Source: Eutypa lata | Taxonomy: Eukaryota > Ascomycota > Sordariomycetes > Xylariales > Diatrypaceae | Direction of reading: 5' to 3' | Assembly: GCA_022661535.1 (NCBI GenBank) | Contig: JAKULF010000011.1 | Span: 2,542,001-2,606,000, forward strand | DNA length: 64,000 nt | Part shown: piece after piece, positions 46,915-58,727 of the stretch | Numbering within the stretch: position 1 is the stretch's first letter | How the letters are laid out: each line of letters starts with the position of its first letter | Translations under genes and position numbers: made by a program | Notes under the pieces: model-generated | The model's database searches: none | What the model was told of the DNA's origin: nothing | The model's input: the letters and a program-made list of their open reading frames with translations, nothing else

Positions 46915-47839
46915 TTGCGGGCCGCGTTCCCCCAATAAGTTGAATGCCGTGGTGCGGACGTTTGATTTTGGGCGAAGCACCCTAGATAGTGCTAGCGGCC
47001 TCGCAATGGCCGTCTTCTCAGGTGGATCGGATATTCTCTTCATCTCTCTCTTCAATTCTAACTCCAACGTATCCTACATTTCGAGTCCGAAATGGGTCTC
47101 ATGCCCGTTCGATTCTATCTTAGGAAGCCCAGCTACAATAAACATTGTGGGAACATCTTTTGTAGAAGACAGTAGTAATAAATAATATCTCATCGATATT
47201 GACGTATTGATAGATGACTGGCGAAGACTATTCTTTTGGATGGATTGTGCAAAGTGAAAATGTTATGTATGATATGTGCCTCCCCCTATTTATTCCAACA
47301 ATCTGATCAATTATATACTTGTTTCTTTTCTTTTTCTTCTTTTTTCCCCTTTTGTTTTGTGTAGTTACCTAGGTCTAGTGTGGGTGGCTATCAACGTTTT
47401 GGATGTCCAGATTAAATAAAAGGGGCCCGGTTAGGGTAAATGCTGTCCTTTTATCTACGTAGGACGTGTAATTCCTATCTGTCAGTGATCTATGCTCACT
47501 CGTAGTGTCTCTTTGAATTTGCAGTACTTGTATTTACAATATCTACTATTTTAGCATGGAGATCAAAATGTAGCTTACTAACCACTAAGCTAAAGGTTTG
47601 CGCTGCTTCGGTACTTGTTTGATATGTTCAGCTTAACCCACAACCTCACCGATGAAAATAAATACCAATTAGATAGTAATATTACCTCTTAGGTTTTGGA
47701 GGCCGTCTATCTAGTAGTACACCCTCTTAGAAATCTTGAGAAAAGCGAGTATTTGACGTTGGAGACATCAACTGAAATCTAGTTCGCTAATTATCTTTAG
47801 CTTCGCCAAACCTAAATACCTGCTCTTAGTTCTTCGAAC
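46915..47839. other. Intergenic
   Basis: About 900 bp. The plus-strand frame after the esterase stop is not coding-like. A tRNA-box-like string near 47560-47590 does not form a tRNA. Confidence 0.55.
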
Positions 47840-48383
47840 AGTACTCAATCACCGCTTTCAACATCTACAACTTCACCAAGCTCTAGCAGCAACAGTGATT
47901 CTGTAATCTCGTCGTCATCTACCTTCTGTCCCATCATCTTGGATTCGGAAAACGCACAGCGTCCAAACTGTACGTACGGCACTCTGTGCTTGCGGTTGTA
48001 TCGATGTCCTCTCCGACGGGAACAACTACGGTCCCTGAGGGAATGTCTGCGTGTCGGGGCAATGCATCAATATCCAGTGCTATATTGATCCTGGGGTACT
48101 CGTAGAAGTGGCCAACCCCTGCGATGAGTCGAACTACTTCTGGTTTGACAGAATGGAGCCGTCTGATGCCTACGATACCGTGAGTGGAGGCCACATCAGG
48201 ATGTACGAGTGCTGTCAAGTATGTCACGCCAGAATTGATTGCGTCGGATACTAGAGTGGTAAGAGGTCATGGATAAACGTCAAAACATGCAAGCTCTACG
48301 TCCAGAATAAGGCCACAGACCCGAATATTGATCCGCAGCTTTCCTGGCCAATGTCTCCTGGGAGGTATGGTGTTGATCCTTAA
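47840..48383 (+). pseudogene. Cys-rich secreted-protein remnant (PAN/apple-like)
   Basis: A Ser/Thr-rich stretch (STSTTSPSSSSNSDS) leads into a Cys-rich region: CGCIDVLSDGNNYGP, stop, GNVCVSGQCINIQCYIDPG, ANPCDESNYFWF, YECCQVCHARIDCVGY, stop, SGKRSWINVKTCKLYV. The Cys spacing resembles fungal secreted PAN/apple-like proteins. Internal TGA and TAG stops and at least one frame change mean it cannot be translated as one chain. The start and true extent are uncertain, and the family call is tentative. Confidence 0.45.
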
Positions 48384-49202
48384 CACGCAGATTGGCCTCA
48401 GGACGGAGCTGCAGAGCTACAAGCCTGGTCCTTGAGTCAATGCTTGCTATTATATTGAAGAATCTTGGCTGAACCCCATTCAATGGAAGTGCACATGATT
48501 ATGCAAAGCTGGATTTTATCTACCTAGAAATTAGTGGACAAGATGAAGAAGTCCCTAAATATTGTACACAAGGACATATAATGAGCAATATAATTAGTCA
48601 TCGATGATAAACGCTCTGTGATTATACTTAAACCAAGAAAACTATCGGATAATCCAAGGGTACGTCGTCGATCATATTCGTCCCTTGCAGCGAATCGATA
48701 GTGCGACATAAAATCATACTTTCCCATCGATGTTAATGAGGTGAAAAAGGGCCGACATGATGTAATAAGAAATTCCTCATGCATGCAGTAGTACATTACA
48801 TAGATGGGGAAATGCCCATTCACCCCTCATTTTCTCCGCATATAATCTGGAGTATAACGGATGTGGATTCTGGAGAACCACATGGTGCGCGATGCTATAT
48901 ACCGGATGTAGAAAGAAACTTGGAGAGAAGGTCCACCCACTCCACAGACTAAGGTGAAGTTCGGTATAGCTGTCGGATGCTGAAGCTATATGCGTGCGAC
49001 GGGGCCGGCACAAGTGATGACGGGGAGCGGAGTATATGAGACGGTGTGTGAGGCTTTATAATGCTTTCAATTGCCGAATATAAGAAGGTCGTGTAAGACA
49101 CGTTAGGTACTCTCTCACTCTCGCAGTTCGAGTGGACGAGACAGGGACCTGTCGCTCTCTTTCAATTACTCCAAGTTGATCCACCTACATACAATACACA
49201 CA
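48384..49202. other. Intergenic, lipase promoter
   Basis: No gene seen. A TATA-like TTTATAATG lies near 49055, about 150 bp upstream of the lipase ATG. Confidence 0.55.
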
Positions 49203-50681
49203 ATGCGGCACCAAAGTGTTTTGTGTATTCTGGCCTCGGGCGTTTGCAGGGTCCTGACTCAGGGTTTCCCACCTGTCGAGGTGCAGAACAACACGTTCAA
49301 CGCAAGCCACGGCGTATACAACCCGCAATCGGCAGCCGAGCGCATCGCCCAGGCCAACCTGTCATCAGGGCTCTCCGATGCGGTTTTGACATCCGTCAAC
49401 TTCGAGCGCTCTAACTGGGCCGGCACGTCTGTCCGGCTCGATCCTTTCTATACGGACATACCGTCCAATTGGACCGAACTCCCCGCCGGTTCCGTCATCA
49501 AGATCGAGCAGAACACCAATGCTTCGTTTTATACGATCGCGCCGACGCTCGCCATCTCGCGATTGCTATTTACGACGAAGACATTCAATGGCTCCTTGGT
49601 CCCGGCATCCGCTTATGTTATGTGGCCATGGCTGCCGCGCCGTTTCGGCACGGAGTCAGAGGACGACGGCCTTCCCGTGATCGCTTGGGGCCATGGTACC
49701 TCCGGGCAGTCTGGAGAGTGCGCGCCGAGCCATATCCGCACCCTATGGTACCAGTTCATGATTTTCGCCGCCTCGACTCAGGGCTACGCTGTCGTAGCAC
49801 CGGACTATGCCGGGCTCGGCGTAGTGGACGACGGGGCGGGGAACTTCATACCCCACGAGTACCTAGCGAACGCGGCTTCGGGAAACGACCTTCTCTACGC
49901 AGTCAAAGCGGCGCAAAAGGCATGGCCAGACCTCCTAGGCAGCCGCTACGTAGTGATGGGGCACTCTCAGGGCGGAGGAGCCGCATGGGGCGCTTCGACC
50001 GTCCTAGCGGGCAACGGATCAGACGTCGAGGAGCTGCGGAAGGGATACCTCGGGACGGTCGCAGGATCGCCGTGGACGTCATTCGGCACGTCGTTGCGCT
50101 TCCAGCAGACCAAAACGGGCATGAACTCGATCGTCGGGCGTATCGCGACGGGCGCCAAGTCGATCTTCCCGTCGTTCTCGCTCAGCGAGTGGATGACGGA
50201 GAAGGGCGTGCGCGTCGTCGAGCTGATGCAGGACCTGCACGGCTGCCAGTCGGTCGCGCAAGAGCTGCTCTCGAGCGACGATCTGGTCCGCGACGACTGG
50301 GACCAGAGCTGGTATGCGGACGCGCTGGATAAGCTGACAACTGTGATCGGCAAGCCGTTCGCAGGCCCCATGCTCGTGATCCAGGGAACCGATGATGCGC
50401 CTGTCAATGTCACGGGCGTCAATGCCGCGGTGGACGCTACCTGCGAGGCTAACCCCGGCGAGGATCTCGAACTTGTCGAGTTCGACGGGGTCGGCCATAC
50501 CGCGGTTATGTTCTCGGGCCAGCAAACTTGGCTGAACTGGATCGCCGATAGGTTTCAAGGCAAGGAGGCCCCGAAGGGCTGCCAGAGGAGCCGGTACGCC
50601 CCGGTGCGGGATGTGTCGAATTACTTGAAGGATCGGAATTGGTTTTTAGAATATAGTCTGTATACGTACGGTACTGCTTGA
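49203..50681 (+). CDS. Secretory lipase (LIP-family alpha/beta hydrolase)
   Basis: Extracellular lipase/esterase related to the Candida LIP secretory lipases. Intronless, 492 residues. ATG 49203 is followed by a signal peptide (SVLCILASGVCRVLTQG). Nucleophile Ser255 sits in VMGHSQGGGAAW, the acid in IQGTDDAPVNVTG, and His in FDGVGHTAVMF. Other family blocks are VIAWGHGTSGQSGECAPS, GYAVVAPDYAGLGV and the central cap. Several N-x-S/T sites suit secretion. A TTG-begun extension upstream of the ATG is not needed. The stop is 330 bp from the end of the convergent Zn2Cys6 regulator. Confidence 0.94.
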   Translation: MRHQSVLCILASGVCRVLTQGFPPVEVQNNTFNASHGVYNPQSAAERIAQANLSSGLSDAVLTSVNFERSNWAGTSVRLDPFYTDIPSNWTELPAGSVIKIEQNTNASFYTIAPTLAISRLLFTTKTFNGSLVPASAYVMWPWLPRRFGTESEDDGLPVIAWGHGTSGQSGECAPSHIRTLWYQFMIFAASTQGYAVVAPDYAGLGVVDDGAGNFIPHEYLANAASGNDLLYAVKAAQKAWPDLLGSRYVVMGHSQGGGAAWGASTVLAGNGSDVEELRKGYLGTVAGSPWTSFGTSLRFQQTKTGMNSIVGRIATGAKSIFPSFSLSEWMTEKGVRVVELMQDLHGCQSVAQELLSSDDLVRDDWDQSWYADALDKLTTVIGKPFAGPMLVIQGTDDAPVNVTGVNAAVDATCEANPGEDLELVEFDGVGHTAVMFSGQQTWLNWIADRFQGKEAPKGCQRSRYAPVRDVSNYLKDRNWFLEYSLYTYGTA

Positions 50682-51010
50682 AGAACGAGGTGGGATGCGT
50701 ACAACTCGTCTATATGTTTACCTACACATAATCAATATTGAAGGGAAAGACAATATGATATTGTTTAGATAAGAGAATGAAACATATTGATTACGAGGAG
50801 ATGTGGGAGATGCAAAATGATCGTGATAACTTGTCTACCTTGTACAAACTGGTGGCTTATGCTACGAGCTAATCTTTGAACTTGGATATTAAACTGAGCC
50901 ATTCTGTTATGAACACTGGTGTTATCTGCGACGTGACACGTATTTGTCAGTCCATCGGGTAAGAAGGGCAGGTAGATACGGAGATCGGATGCTCTCAAAT
51001 CCACCCACCT
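50682..51010. terminator. Shared 3' region of convergent genes
   Basis: 330 bp between facing stops of the lipase and the regulator. It must hold both transcript ends; no specific signal is assigned and no gene is seen. Confidence 0.4.
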
Positions 51011-53384
51011 TCAAAATCCTAACAAGACGGGGGCCTGTTGATCACCACAGTCTAGGGTTATCCCATTTTTTTCGCCAATATCATGTTGTTGGTTTGATAG
51101 TATTCCGCCCATCAAATTCGTTTGCCATTCGATGTGTTCCATGACTTCGGGGGCGACATCACCAGTATGATATGTTGTAGGCCCGTTTGACTTATGACGT
51201 GATCTCTTCAACCTCGTCTCAATTAGGCTATTGTTTATCAATGTCGAGGTGGAATCCATGCCAGCTTCATCATCCCGAAGATAAAATGAAGGAGAGAGCG
51301 GTATGTTAAATTCTCCACTCCAACCATGCGAGCCCCCGTCCAGGACATGGTTTCCACTACTCGAGGTTGATGTATCCGTGGAGATGCCATCCCTCGTGAT
51401 ATAGATGGTACCAAAGGAGGGGATATTTACTCGGAGAGCATGTTTTGGGTCGTCGGCATCGCAATTTGGCGTTTGCATCCCTGCTATTAACTCCCTTGAT
51501 CTCTTAGCTGCATCTACTTCTATCGCGCATAGGCACTTCAAAATGGACACTATCTGTCGCAGTGATACATCATTATTAGTCTGGTTGAACTCCAACATGA
51601 GCTCTACCGTTTCCTCCACTGTCGCTCGATCACTCAGGTGGTGGTGAGCAAGCACATCAGATGTACCCGGTTCCCGATGGCTAAGTCGGTTGATATGCGA
51701 AAGAAGAAGGGTTAAGCAGCCAGTGAAGGCACAGAAGTCAATCATGCGGCAGCAGAAGGGAGCCCGCTTCATACATCGAAGACGGATGTAGCGGTTGAGA
51801 AGTTCACGGCTAGAATTGACACAGGTGTCCCTGCTGTTATCTTGGACCCCTTTACCGCGAGCACGAAGCATGGACGGCAGGTGAAGGAGAAGTAGCAAGT
51901 TGTAGTGCGTGATCTGGACAAGGATGCGCATCATATCTTCGAGATTGCTGCCGCTGTCTATCCCGCTAGAACGTTCTCCGTAGCGTGTCCTGGGGAGCAG
52001 CCACCATTCGGGAGGTACGCTCTGCGCTGCTTCCTGGAAGCCCTTATCAATGCTGCAGATAATCTCTGGGTCCTCGTCTTTCTGATTATGCTGACTTGCC
52101 ATCCGACCCATTAAAACGCAGTGTTGTCTCTCTAGTCGTCCAGTTGGGCAATCGTCCGGCACCTGGGCGGCCGAGGGAACAAAGGAGTCCTCAGCCGTAC
52201 CTGCAGGAAGACCTAGCACCAGGGCAAGATACCTGTCCTGGCCAACGATCCTATACCACATGATGGCGGGAGATACTATTGAATTTGGGTCCAAGACCAT
52301 TAAGTTGACTATGTTTCCAGAGTCTAAACCTACGAGTTGTGCTAAGCCAATGGCCGGTTTAAAGAAGAGCCATGCACGGCGCAGATTCCCAGCATTGAGA
52401 TGGAAAACAGCCTCCAGGACCAAGCATTCCAGACCCTCAAGGGACTCTATTAGCTCATCATTACTTGTGACAAGTCGAGAGGCGGTGTCCAGGTAGCGTT
52501 TCATAGCCTCGCCGATTGTGAGATCAATACTTAGCTGGTTAATGTGAAATATGGACGGGTCAAGATTTTGCAACCCATGCGAAAGATATAATAATGTTCG
52601 GGCTAGTAGCAACGGGGTGATTTATAGGACTCGGTAGTGCCGACAGGTCAGAAGCGGGCCGCATGTTACCAGTGTATAAGTCCGTGTAAGGGAGTGTGAA
52701 AAACTGGAGGAAAGAGGCCGTGTTTCCAGCGGATATGACGATGTCAGCATCGTGCTGGGATGGCAAGGAGTTATAAAGCGCCCGGCTAATTCCACTGTGC
52801 TCACTAGCACCAGCTTGAGAGCTTGTTGACGGCACATCCTTACTCTGGCCAGCAGGGAGCAGTATGTAATCGAGGTTAACCTAATCCGTGCAAAGTTGTC
52901 AATGCTGCAGAATTGGGAAAGACATGTTAGAATGATATCTCATACCAAAGAGCTCTCAAAGAATTGCATGCTCGGGCCCGAAGCGGTACTGTTGAAGGAA
53001 GTTGACGATGGGTTCATAGGACGAGCTGGAGAACTAGAACTCGCAGTATCTCCAAGCATTGTGCTCAGTGTTCCAACCCCAATAGTGGGTGACTCTCGGA
53101 TTTCATCCTGAGCAAGCCCATGAGATCCCACATTCACACCCGGGTCATCGTACTCCTGGGTCAAGCAAGCCTTTCCTCTTCTTTTACAAGGATCACACAC
53201 CCGGCTCATCGGAGACGGGAAATGGCACCGAGTCTTTCTCTTCTTGCCTAAAATAGGAACAAGTAAACATAAGCAGGTGAACTCTCAAACGACAGCAGCA
53301 TGCTGAGCGTTTCTTACATTCCCAGCAGCTGGTAGTACCCTTTCTTATCCTTCGCTTCAGCACCGGTGTCATACGATTAGGCAT
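51011..53384 (-). CDS. Zn2Cys6 transcription factor
   Basis: Fungal zinc-cluster regulator with a middle homology region. Four exons: 53384-53318, 53247-52946, 52880-52670 and 52602-51011, giving 723 residues. The first intron splits the zinc cluster inside a Cys codon (T, then GC). Spliced, it reads SCWEC, KKRKTRC, then RVCDPCKRRGKAC, exactly C-x2-C-x6-C...C-x2-C-x6-C, preceded by basic LKRRIRK. A Ser-rich linker (TASSSSPARPMNPSSTSF) follows. The helical regulatory part includes ARTLLYLSHGLQNLDPS, SLEGLECLVLEAVFHLNAGNLRRAWLFF and IMWYRIVGQDRYLALVLGLP, all fungal-TF-like. Targets are unknown; the lipase next door is one candidate. No lesion was found. Confidence 0.9.
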
Positions 53385-54415
53385 ATCGATGGATTCGGCA
53401 AGGTTTCACGGAAAATACGTGTTTCAAAGAGTCAAGTGATAAATATGAAACGCAAATCTGCTCGGATCTATTCTGATACTGGCAGAGCTGAGAATGTTTA
53501 TACGCGCAATGTATTTTCCGAAAGATGACGCGACGGAATTCCATCCACTGGGGTAAGAAAGGCTCGCGATCACGTGAGGGCGGAATCTTCTAAAGCCACT
53601 AAGATCTCACTTAGAAATACGGAATCAAACATTAGATATTGCCCACTTTCGTTCTCTTAATTCAAGACATTTAGGCTTAGAGAGTTACCCCTTAGCTGTC
53701 TATCAGCAGCATCAAGGCCTCTGGCGGCTCCGTTGAGACAGTTAAGTATAGTGACTAGCACAGAAGGAGCACGCGTTCTTGCCATTAAACCTGCTAGATG
53801 ATTTCCTACATCACCATAAGATTCAATATGACGTGTTCCAGTTAGTCGTAAAGTTCAACCGAGTTAATTACATGAGAATCATTAACTATCTTGTTTATAT
53901 ATTCCAACTGAAGGATTGAGTGCCAGAGTAGCAAGTTAATGTTAACTCACGCTTTTCTACTTCCGTTTAATTTTGACTCAGCTTGGTAGATCGCGTCAAT
54001 CTCGGTTGTTTCGTATGTCATCCATTGCGGCACAGTTAATATTTGCGCATGACCTATGCTTGAAGCGTAACGCCCAATATGATTAGTAATGACATGATGA
54101 GCACAGTGGAGCCGTGTATCACTGCATCCTTCGTCTACTTTGCTCGTTACTAGGGCACCATAACCTCAACCCTAGGCGATGTTATACGGGGACTCCCACA
54201 TGGAGCCCTCATTGGCACAAATTACACGTTGGTTGGCTTGGTATGATGTATTGCCTTTGCTAATAGTTAGCGAAGTCGCATACATGCTAGGCCAACATTT
54301 AAACTGTCAGCATTCAATGTTAACATATAACAGGCTCTGGCAACATATCCTTAACCTTCAATTATATGCAAGCCATTATTGCCTAAACCTGACGTTGCAT
54401 TATAACTACTCTACA
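53385..54415. other. Intergenic, divergent promoter region
   Basis: About 1 kb between the regulator and the small membrane-protein gene. An open frame runs into the next gene from about 54179, but it lacks a signal peptide and is treated as 5' leader. Confidence 0.55.
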
Positions 54416-55191
54416 ATGAATAAATTCTTACAGTCTATCTTAGTGGCACTCCTCGTGCCTCCAGCCGTCGGATGGGACCCGTCCCAGAGAGATTGCTCCG
54501 ATATACCATTGTGTCTCACTTCATTCAAATGGTGCGACTCCAAAGGAGACGAAGGATGCTACTTCCCTGACGGCGTTTACAAACCTTCTCTGGCCCCAGG
54601 GAATGTCATATATGCGCTCGTTCTTGAGAACAGAAATTACACCATCTCCTGGAAAGTATATCCTAACAACCAGGACATCCCCGTGCGTGTTCAGTGGCCT
54701 TTGGGAGAAAACGCCACTTGGGAAACAAGTAAGTGATCTTGTCTCGTAGTTAATGGGTCATCTAGCTTACTCTTGTTATGACAGACACCACGGATTCTCA
54801 AATCATCTTTAATCCCTATGTGATCCTCAATTCCTTTCCATTGTCCTCAGTGCCCAACCTCAGCGTGGCGGAAGCCGAATACCACGCTAAGAAGGACGTG
54901 GGAAATGTTATTTCAATTAGCCAACCAGACCTGAAGGAGGAAGACGAGCCGGACTTTCCTCTCAACCAACCATATGATTCCACGGATCAGTTTATCGTTG
55001 GATCCTCTTGGACCGAGCGTTTTTTGGAAACAGAGAACTCGGTCGGTCATAGCGATGAGTACAATAAATGGAAACTCGGAGTCGGCATTGGTACTGGACT
55101 GGGTATTCCAATACTCATGGTCGGCACAGCTTTGGTGACTTGGATGATACTGAGGAAGAGAATGGTAAAACCCCCGCTCTTAGATAAATAG
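54416..55191 (+). CDS. Small type I membrane protein of unknown function
   Basis: Two exons, 54416-54728 and 54785-55191, phase 1, give 239 residues. A signal peptide (FLQSILVALLVPPAVG) precedes a compact Cys-containing N-terminal region (RDCSDIPLC, FKWCDSKGDEGCYF). A beta-rich segment with N-glycosylation sites (NYTISW, NATW) follows. One membrane span near the C-terminus (GIGTGLGIPILMVGTALVTWMIL) ends in a basic tail (RKRMVKPP). The layout is that of a surface protein with a large ectodomain. I do not recognise the family. The ATG at 54416 is preferred because it places the signal peptide at the N-terminus. Confidence 0.75.
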
Positions 55192-55695
55192 CCAAGTATG
55201 AACCATTGGCCTCGGGGGTAAGTTTATCAGTTAGCGGCTCAAGAAAGATAAGGAAAAGGCCATCTTCCTATCTCATCTATTATACTCCTATACCGGTACT
55301 CAAAGACCATAATTGTTTACTTGAACAACTTCAGTTGGGTGTACTGAGTCCTGCTGCTAAGTCCTGCCGGGAAAGTATATGAATGTACAATGCCATATCA
55401 TGCTCCATAGCTCAACTAGACCATAACTAGCAACGCCTTCTTTGTTCATTCTCGGAAGAAAATCTGAATAAGCCTTCTAAAATTGGTACGCTCGAATATT
55501 ACAATTGCAGTGAACGGGCTCGGTGGTTGGCGTTGGCCAGTCGGATAAATATCACACAGGACAAGAACATAGTTAAACTCTAAACTAATGGACTACTACT
55601 ATATTATCTTAACTTCCGGTGACTTCATTATCCTCTTTACATTCTGTGAATCTCGGTAAATGTTTCCTCTCGCCCATAATCTTTGATAATTCGCC
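55192..55695. other. Intergenic
   Basis: About 500 bp between the membrane protein and the end of the M20 pseudogene. No gene seen. Confidence 0.6.
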
Positions 55696-57692
55696 TCATA
55701 CAACGGCTAGAAGCATTAGTGCCCCTATTGACCAGGCATCAATTGCCGCCCTTAGTGTCAGTCCAAGAGCCGGAGCAAACAAAGGAGAGTTGTTGGCAGG
55801 CAACTGATCAAGCCTCCCTTCTCTTTCATATCCGTCCCAAACATCCGGGTCAATGCATCCTATGGTCCAATAGATGTAATGCGAACTCTTAGGCGCCAAT
55901 ACTGAGAAGTCATCGCTCGCCATGTTAGATTTCAAGCATTGCACCATCTTACTTCCGAAACTATCTTTGAACTGCTGTTCTTGACACTGAACTGCTTCCG
56001 GGATGTTTACCAATGGTGGTACATGTTCGATCTCTCGTATATCAGGTTCATCCTCAAGACCTGAGGCCTGACACTCTGCTTTCACTATCCGCTTGACTGC
56101 CGCGACCGCTTTGTCCAGGACCTCTGGTGAGTAGGCTCTGATATCGATAGTCACCTCTGCGCTGTCAGGGATCACATTCGGTGCATCGCCAGCCCGTACA
56201 GTGCCACACGTGGTAACAGCGGTCTCGTTTGGGTCGATCTCCCGGCTGACAATTAATTAAAGCCTAACCACAATATAGCTTTATATATAAATATTTATTA
56301 TTAATAATGTTAAATATAATATTAATTAAATTATTTTTGTAAAAATCTTAATTATATAAATAATAAATTATAAAGTTAAAAAAACGCTTAATATATTAAA
56401 ATTTAATTAAGTTAATATTAACTTTTAATTAATTATAAATATTATATAAAGCTTAATGTTTAAAAAGCCTTTATAAATACCTTAAAACAATTATTTATTA
56501 TTATTTAAAGCTTTTTTTATTCTTTATATTTATTATTTTTAAAATTAAAATTTTAAAACTTTATAAATTTCTTTAATTTTTATAATATATATATTATATA
56601 TATTATATTTATTAATAATTTTTAATATAAAAAATTATTATTAATTATATATAAATAATATAATAAAGTTTTTAACGTAAAAAAATAAATAATTAAAATT
56701 ATATAAAATTAAAAGTTTTTAATTAAAGCTTATATTATAAATTAAATAAAAAAACGTATTACGTAATTTTAAATATTTAAAAAATAAATAAAAATAATAA
56801 ATTAATAAAGAAAAAGTATAATAATAATTAATATTTTTAAATTATTTATATATAAATAAAATAAATTCTTTAAAAATCTTTTTTATTATAAATGTTTTTT
56901 TATTATTTTAATTATTTAATTATTATTATAATTACTTAACTTATACGCATTACTTAAGATAAATTATAATAATTTATATTTTATTTAAAATTAAAAATAT
57001 ATAATTTATATAATTTAAAATAAACGATTATATAATATAAATCGTTAATTTTAAAATTATATAATTATTAAAAAAATATACGAATAATTTTATTTATTAT
57101 TAAAAACCGTATAAATAAAGTTATAATGTTTTAATAATACTTAAATAATTTTAATATCTAGAAAATAAAGGTGTCCAGAAAGGAGGTCCTACATGGTATC
57201 ACCACCGCACTCTTCATTGGGTTGAAAAAGAATAAGTAGGCGGCCGGCCCAATAACTCTTCGCTGCCTCAAGTAGAGATGCTGTTGCCATCAGTGATGCG
57301 ACGTCCATATCATGACCACACGCATGCATCACAGGCTTCTTTCCCCCGTAAGATTCTACTGTATGCTTAGTGCTAGCATAAGGAAGGCCAGTCTTCTAGA
57401 GCCCAGGCAAGGCGCCTAATTTTGCTGTAAGAAGAACAGTAGGGCCTGATCCATTATCAAGCAGGCCAACGACCCCGTACCCGCCTATATTGTCGTTCAC
57501 GTCGAATCCTAGTGCTCTTAGATGGTCTCCAGCTCCCTCGGCCGTGCGTTTTTCTTGGCAGGGGAGTTCTGGATTTCGGTGAATATCCTTATAGATCTCT
57601 TCATATGGTCGGACATCTGGCCGATACTGATGAATGATGTCATCTACGTTTGAAATCTTTCGTTTCGTGTCATCCCGTGACTTGACAGGCAT
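55696..57692 (-). pseudogene. M20-family amidohydrolase broken by a RIP block
   Basis: Zinc aminoacylase/carboxypeptidase-type amidohydrolase. The N-terminal part (57692-57166) reads IHRNPELPCQEKRTAE, GYGVVGLLDNGSGPTVLL, KTGLPYAST, KPVMHACGHDMDVASL (zinc-ligand His) and LILFQPNEECGG. The C-terminal part (56260-55696) reads YIVVRL, stop, LIVSREIDPNETAV, AGDAPNVIPDSAEVTIDIRAY, MASDDFSVLAPKSSHYIYW and NNSPLFAPAL. Between them, 56252-57165 is pure RIP-type AT-rich sequence, far longer than the roughly 270 bp of coding sequence missing, so an inserted repeat was mutated with its surroundings. Stops sit at 57396-57398 (TAG), 57189-57191 (TAG) and 56257-56259 (TAA where CAA is expected). The catalytic dimerisation domain is gone. 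Confidence 0.9.
56252..57165. repeat. AT-rich RIP-mutated block E inside the M20 gene
   Basis: About 910 bp of A/T with sparse G/C, sharply bounded by ordinary coding sequence on both sides. At the 56.26 kb edge the mutation runs into the gene (CAA to TAA). The parent element is not recognised. Confidence 0.82.
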
Positions 57693-58265
57693 GTTGCTTC
57701 AAATGCGGTGCTGGTGGGAAGATGGGGTCAATCTATGATTAAGTAGAGGAATGCGGGGAGGAGGTGAAGGGGGAGGTGAAACGGAAGAATTCTCGTGCTC
57801 TGTATAAAGCTAATCATGATATAGGTGAATGAAGATTAAAAGAACCAAAGCGTAATGAAGTAATGGATGAACTTTGTCGTAGTACTATTGTCTACACGAC
57901 AATGTGTAATGCGGTTGGTTAAGTATTTGTTGCAGTAATAGTTAATAGTGTGTAGCCAAGTCATTTCATGTCAGCAGAGTTAATCGAATTACAATGGCCA
58001 GGTGCGCAAGTTACATAGTTACTTTGTGCCCGCGGACTTTTTGATTTACCGAAACATCCATCAAGTCGGGAATGGGAGTACATAATTTACCTACTATAGG
58101 TAACACCTGATTGTCAGGTCTTGGTACATTTTCTTTCGGGAGTGATGGATGGGGGTGTATCGCCTATAGGTATTATCATCTATATACGATGAAGTTGAGC
58201 ACCACGGTTTCAGTTGGTCTTTCCACGACGTGTTTGCTATACAGAATTTGATATATTGCAAAGAA
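57693..58265. other. Intergenic
   Basis: About 570 bp. No gene seen. Confidence 0.6.
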
Positions 58266-58727
58266 TCAATGAATATATGCTGAGATTGGATTCATCCAAT
58301 AGATGGAACAGACGGACGACTTAGATAAACACATAGAGCGAAAACATGAAACTACTAACCAGTTCTGGAGCTGCTGACCTTTGTACGAGAAGAAGGATCC
58401 GGTATCAGAATAAACAGCTTTCTCGACAATGTTCACCATTCCCTTGATAGTGGTCTCCATATCATCCTCGCCTTTCCAACCAGTCAGTCTCGTTGGCAAG
58501 TAGCCTGGTTTCAGAACGGTTTCATCGAAAGTTGCCTAAGGCTACCCACGGGTAATGGTCCCAGATTCAGACGAGATGTTGGCAACAATCGGTTTGCGAC
58601 TCTGTTGCAACTTCGAAAGCAAATGCTTGGTTGCCAAGTATGGACCCTTCTTGCGAGTTAGCTCTATTGACAAATTGAAGTAAACCCAATGGCTCATGAT
58701 TGTCATTATGTTCAACGTCTCCAGCAT
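58266..58727 (-). pseudogene. Short-chain dehydrogenase/reductase remnant
   Basis: Two pieces of an SDR in order. The first holds GPYLATKHLLSKLQQSRKPIVANISSESGTI, the strand ending in the catalytic Ser region. The second holds LKPGYLPTRLTGWKGEDDMETTIKGMVNIVEK, then TGSFFSYKGQQL, the SDR C-terminus. The middle, with the Y-x3-K catalytic pair, is deleted and replaced by a stop-containing junction near 58500-58545. The N-terminal nucleotide-binding G-x3-G-x-G is not found upstream. Confidence 0.72.

Noticed and set aside
47545..47600. tRNA-like TAGCTTAGTGGT string on the minus strand
   Set aside because: No B box at about 44 nt and no cloverleaf.
49469..50558. Long alternate-frame and antisense ORFs over the lipase
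   Set aside because: Arg/Pro-rich shadow translations of a GC-rich gene.
54179..54415. N-terminal extension of the small membrane protein
   Set aside because: It would bury the clear signal peptide that begins at ATG 54416.
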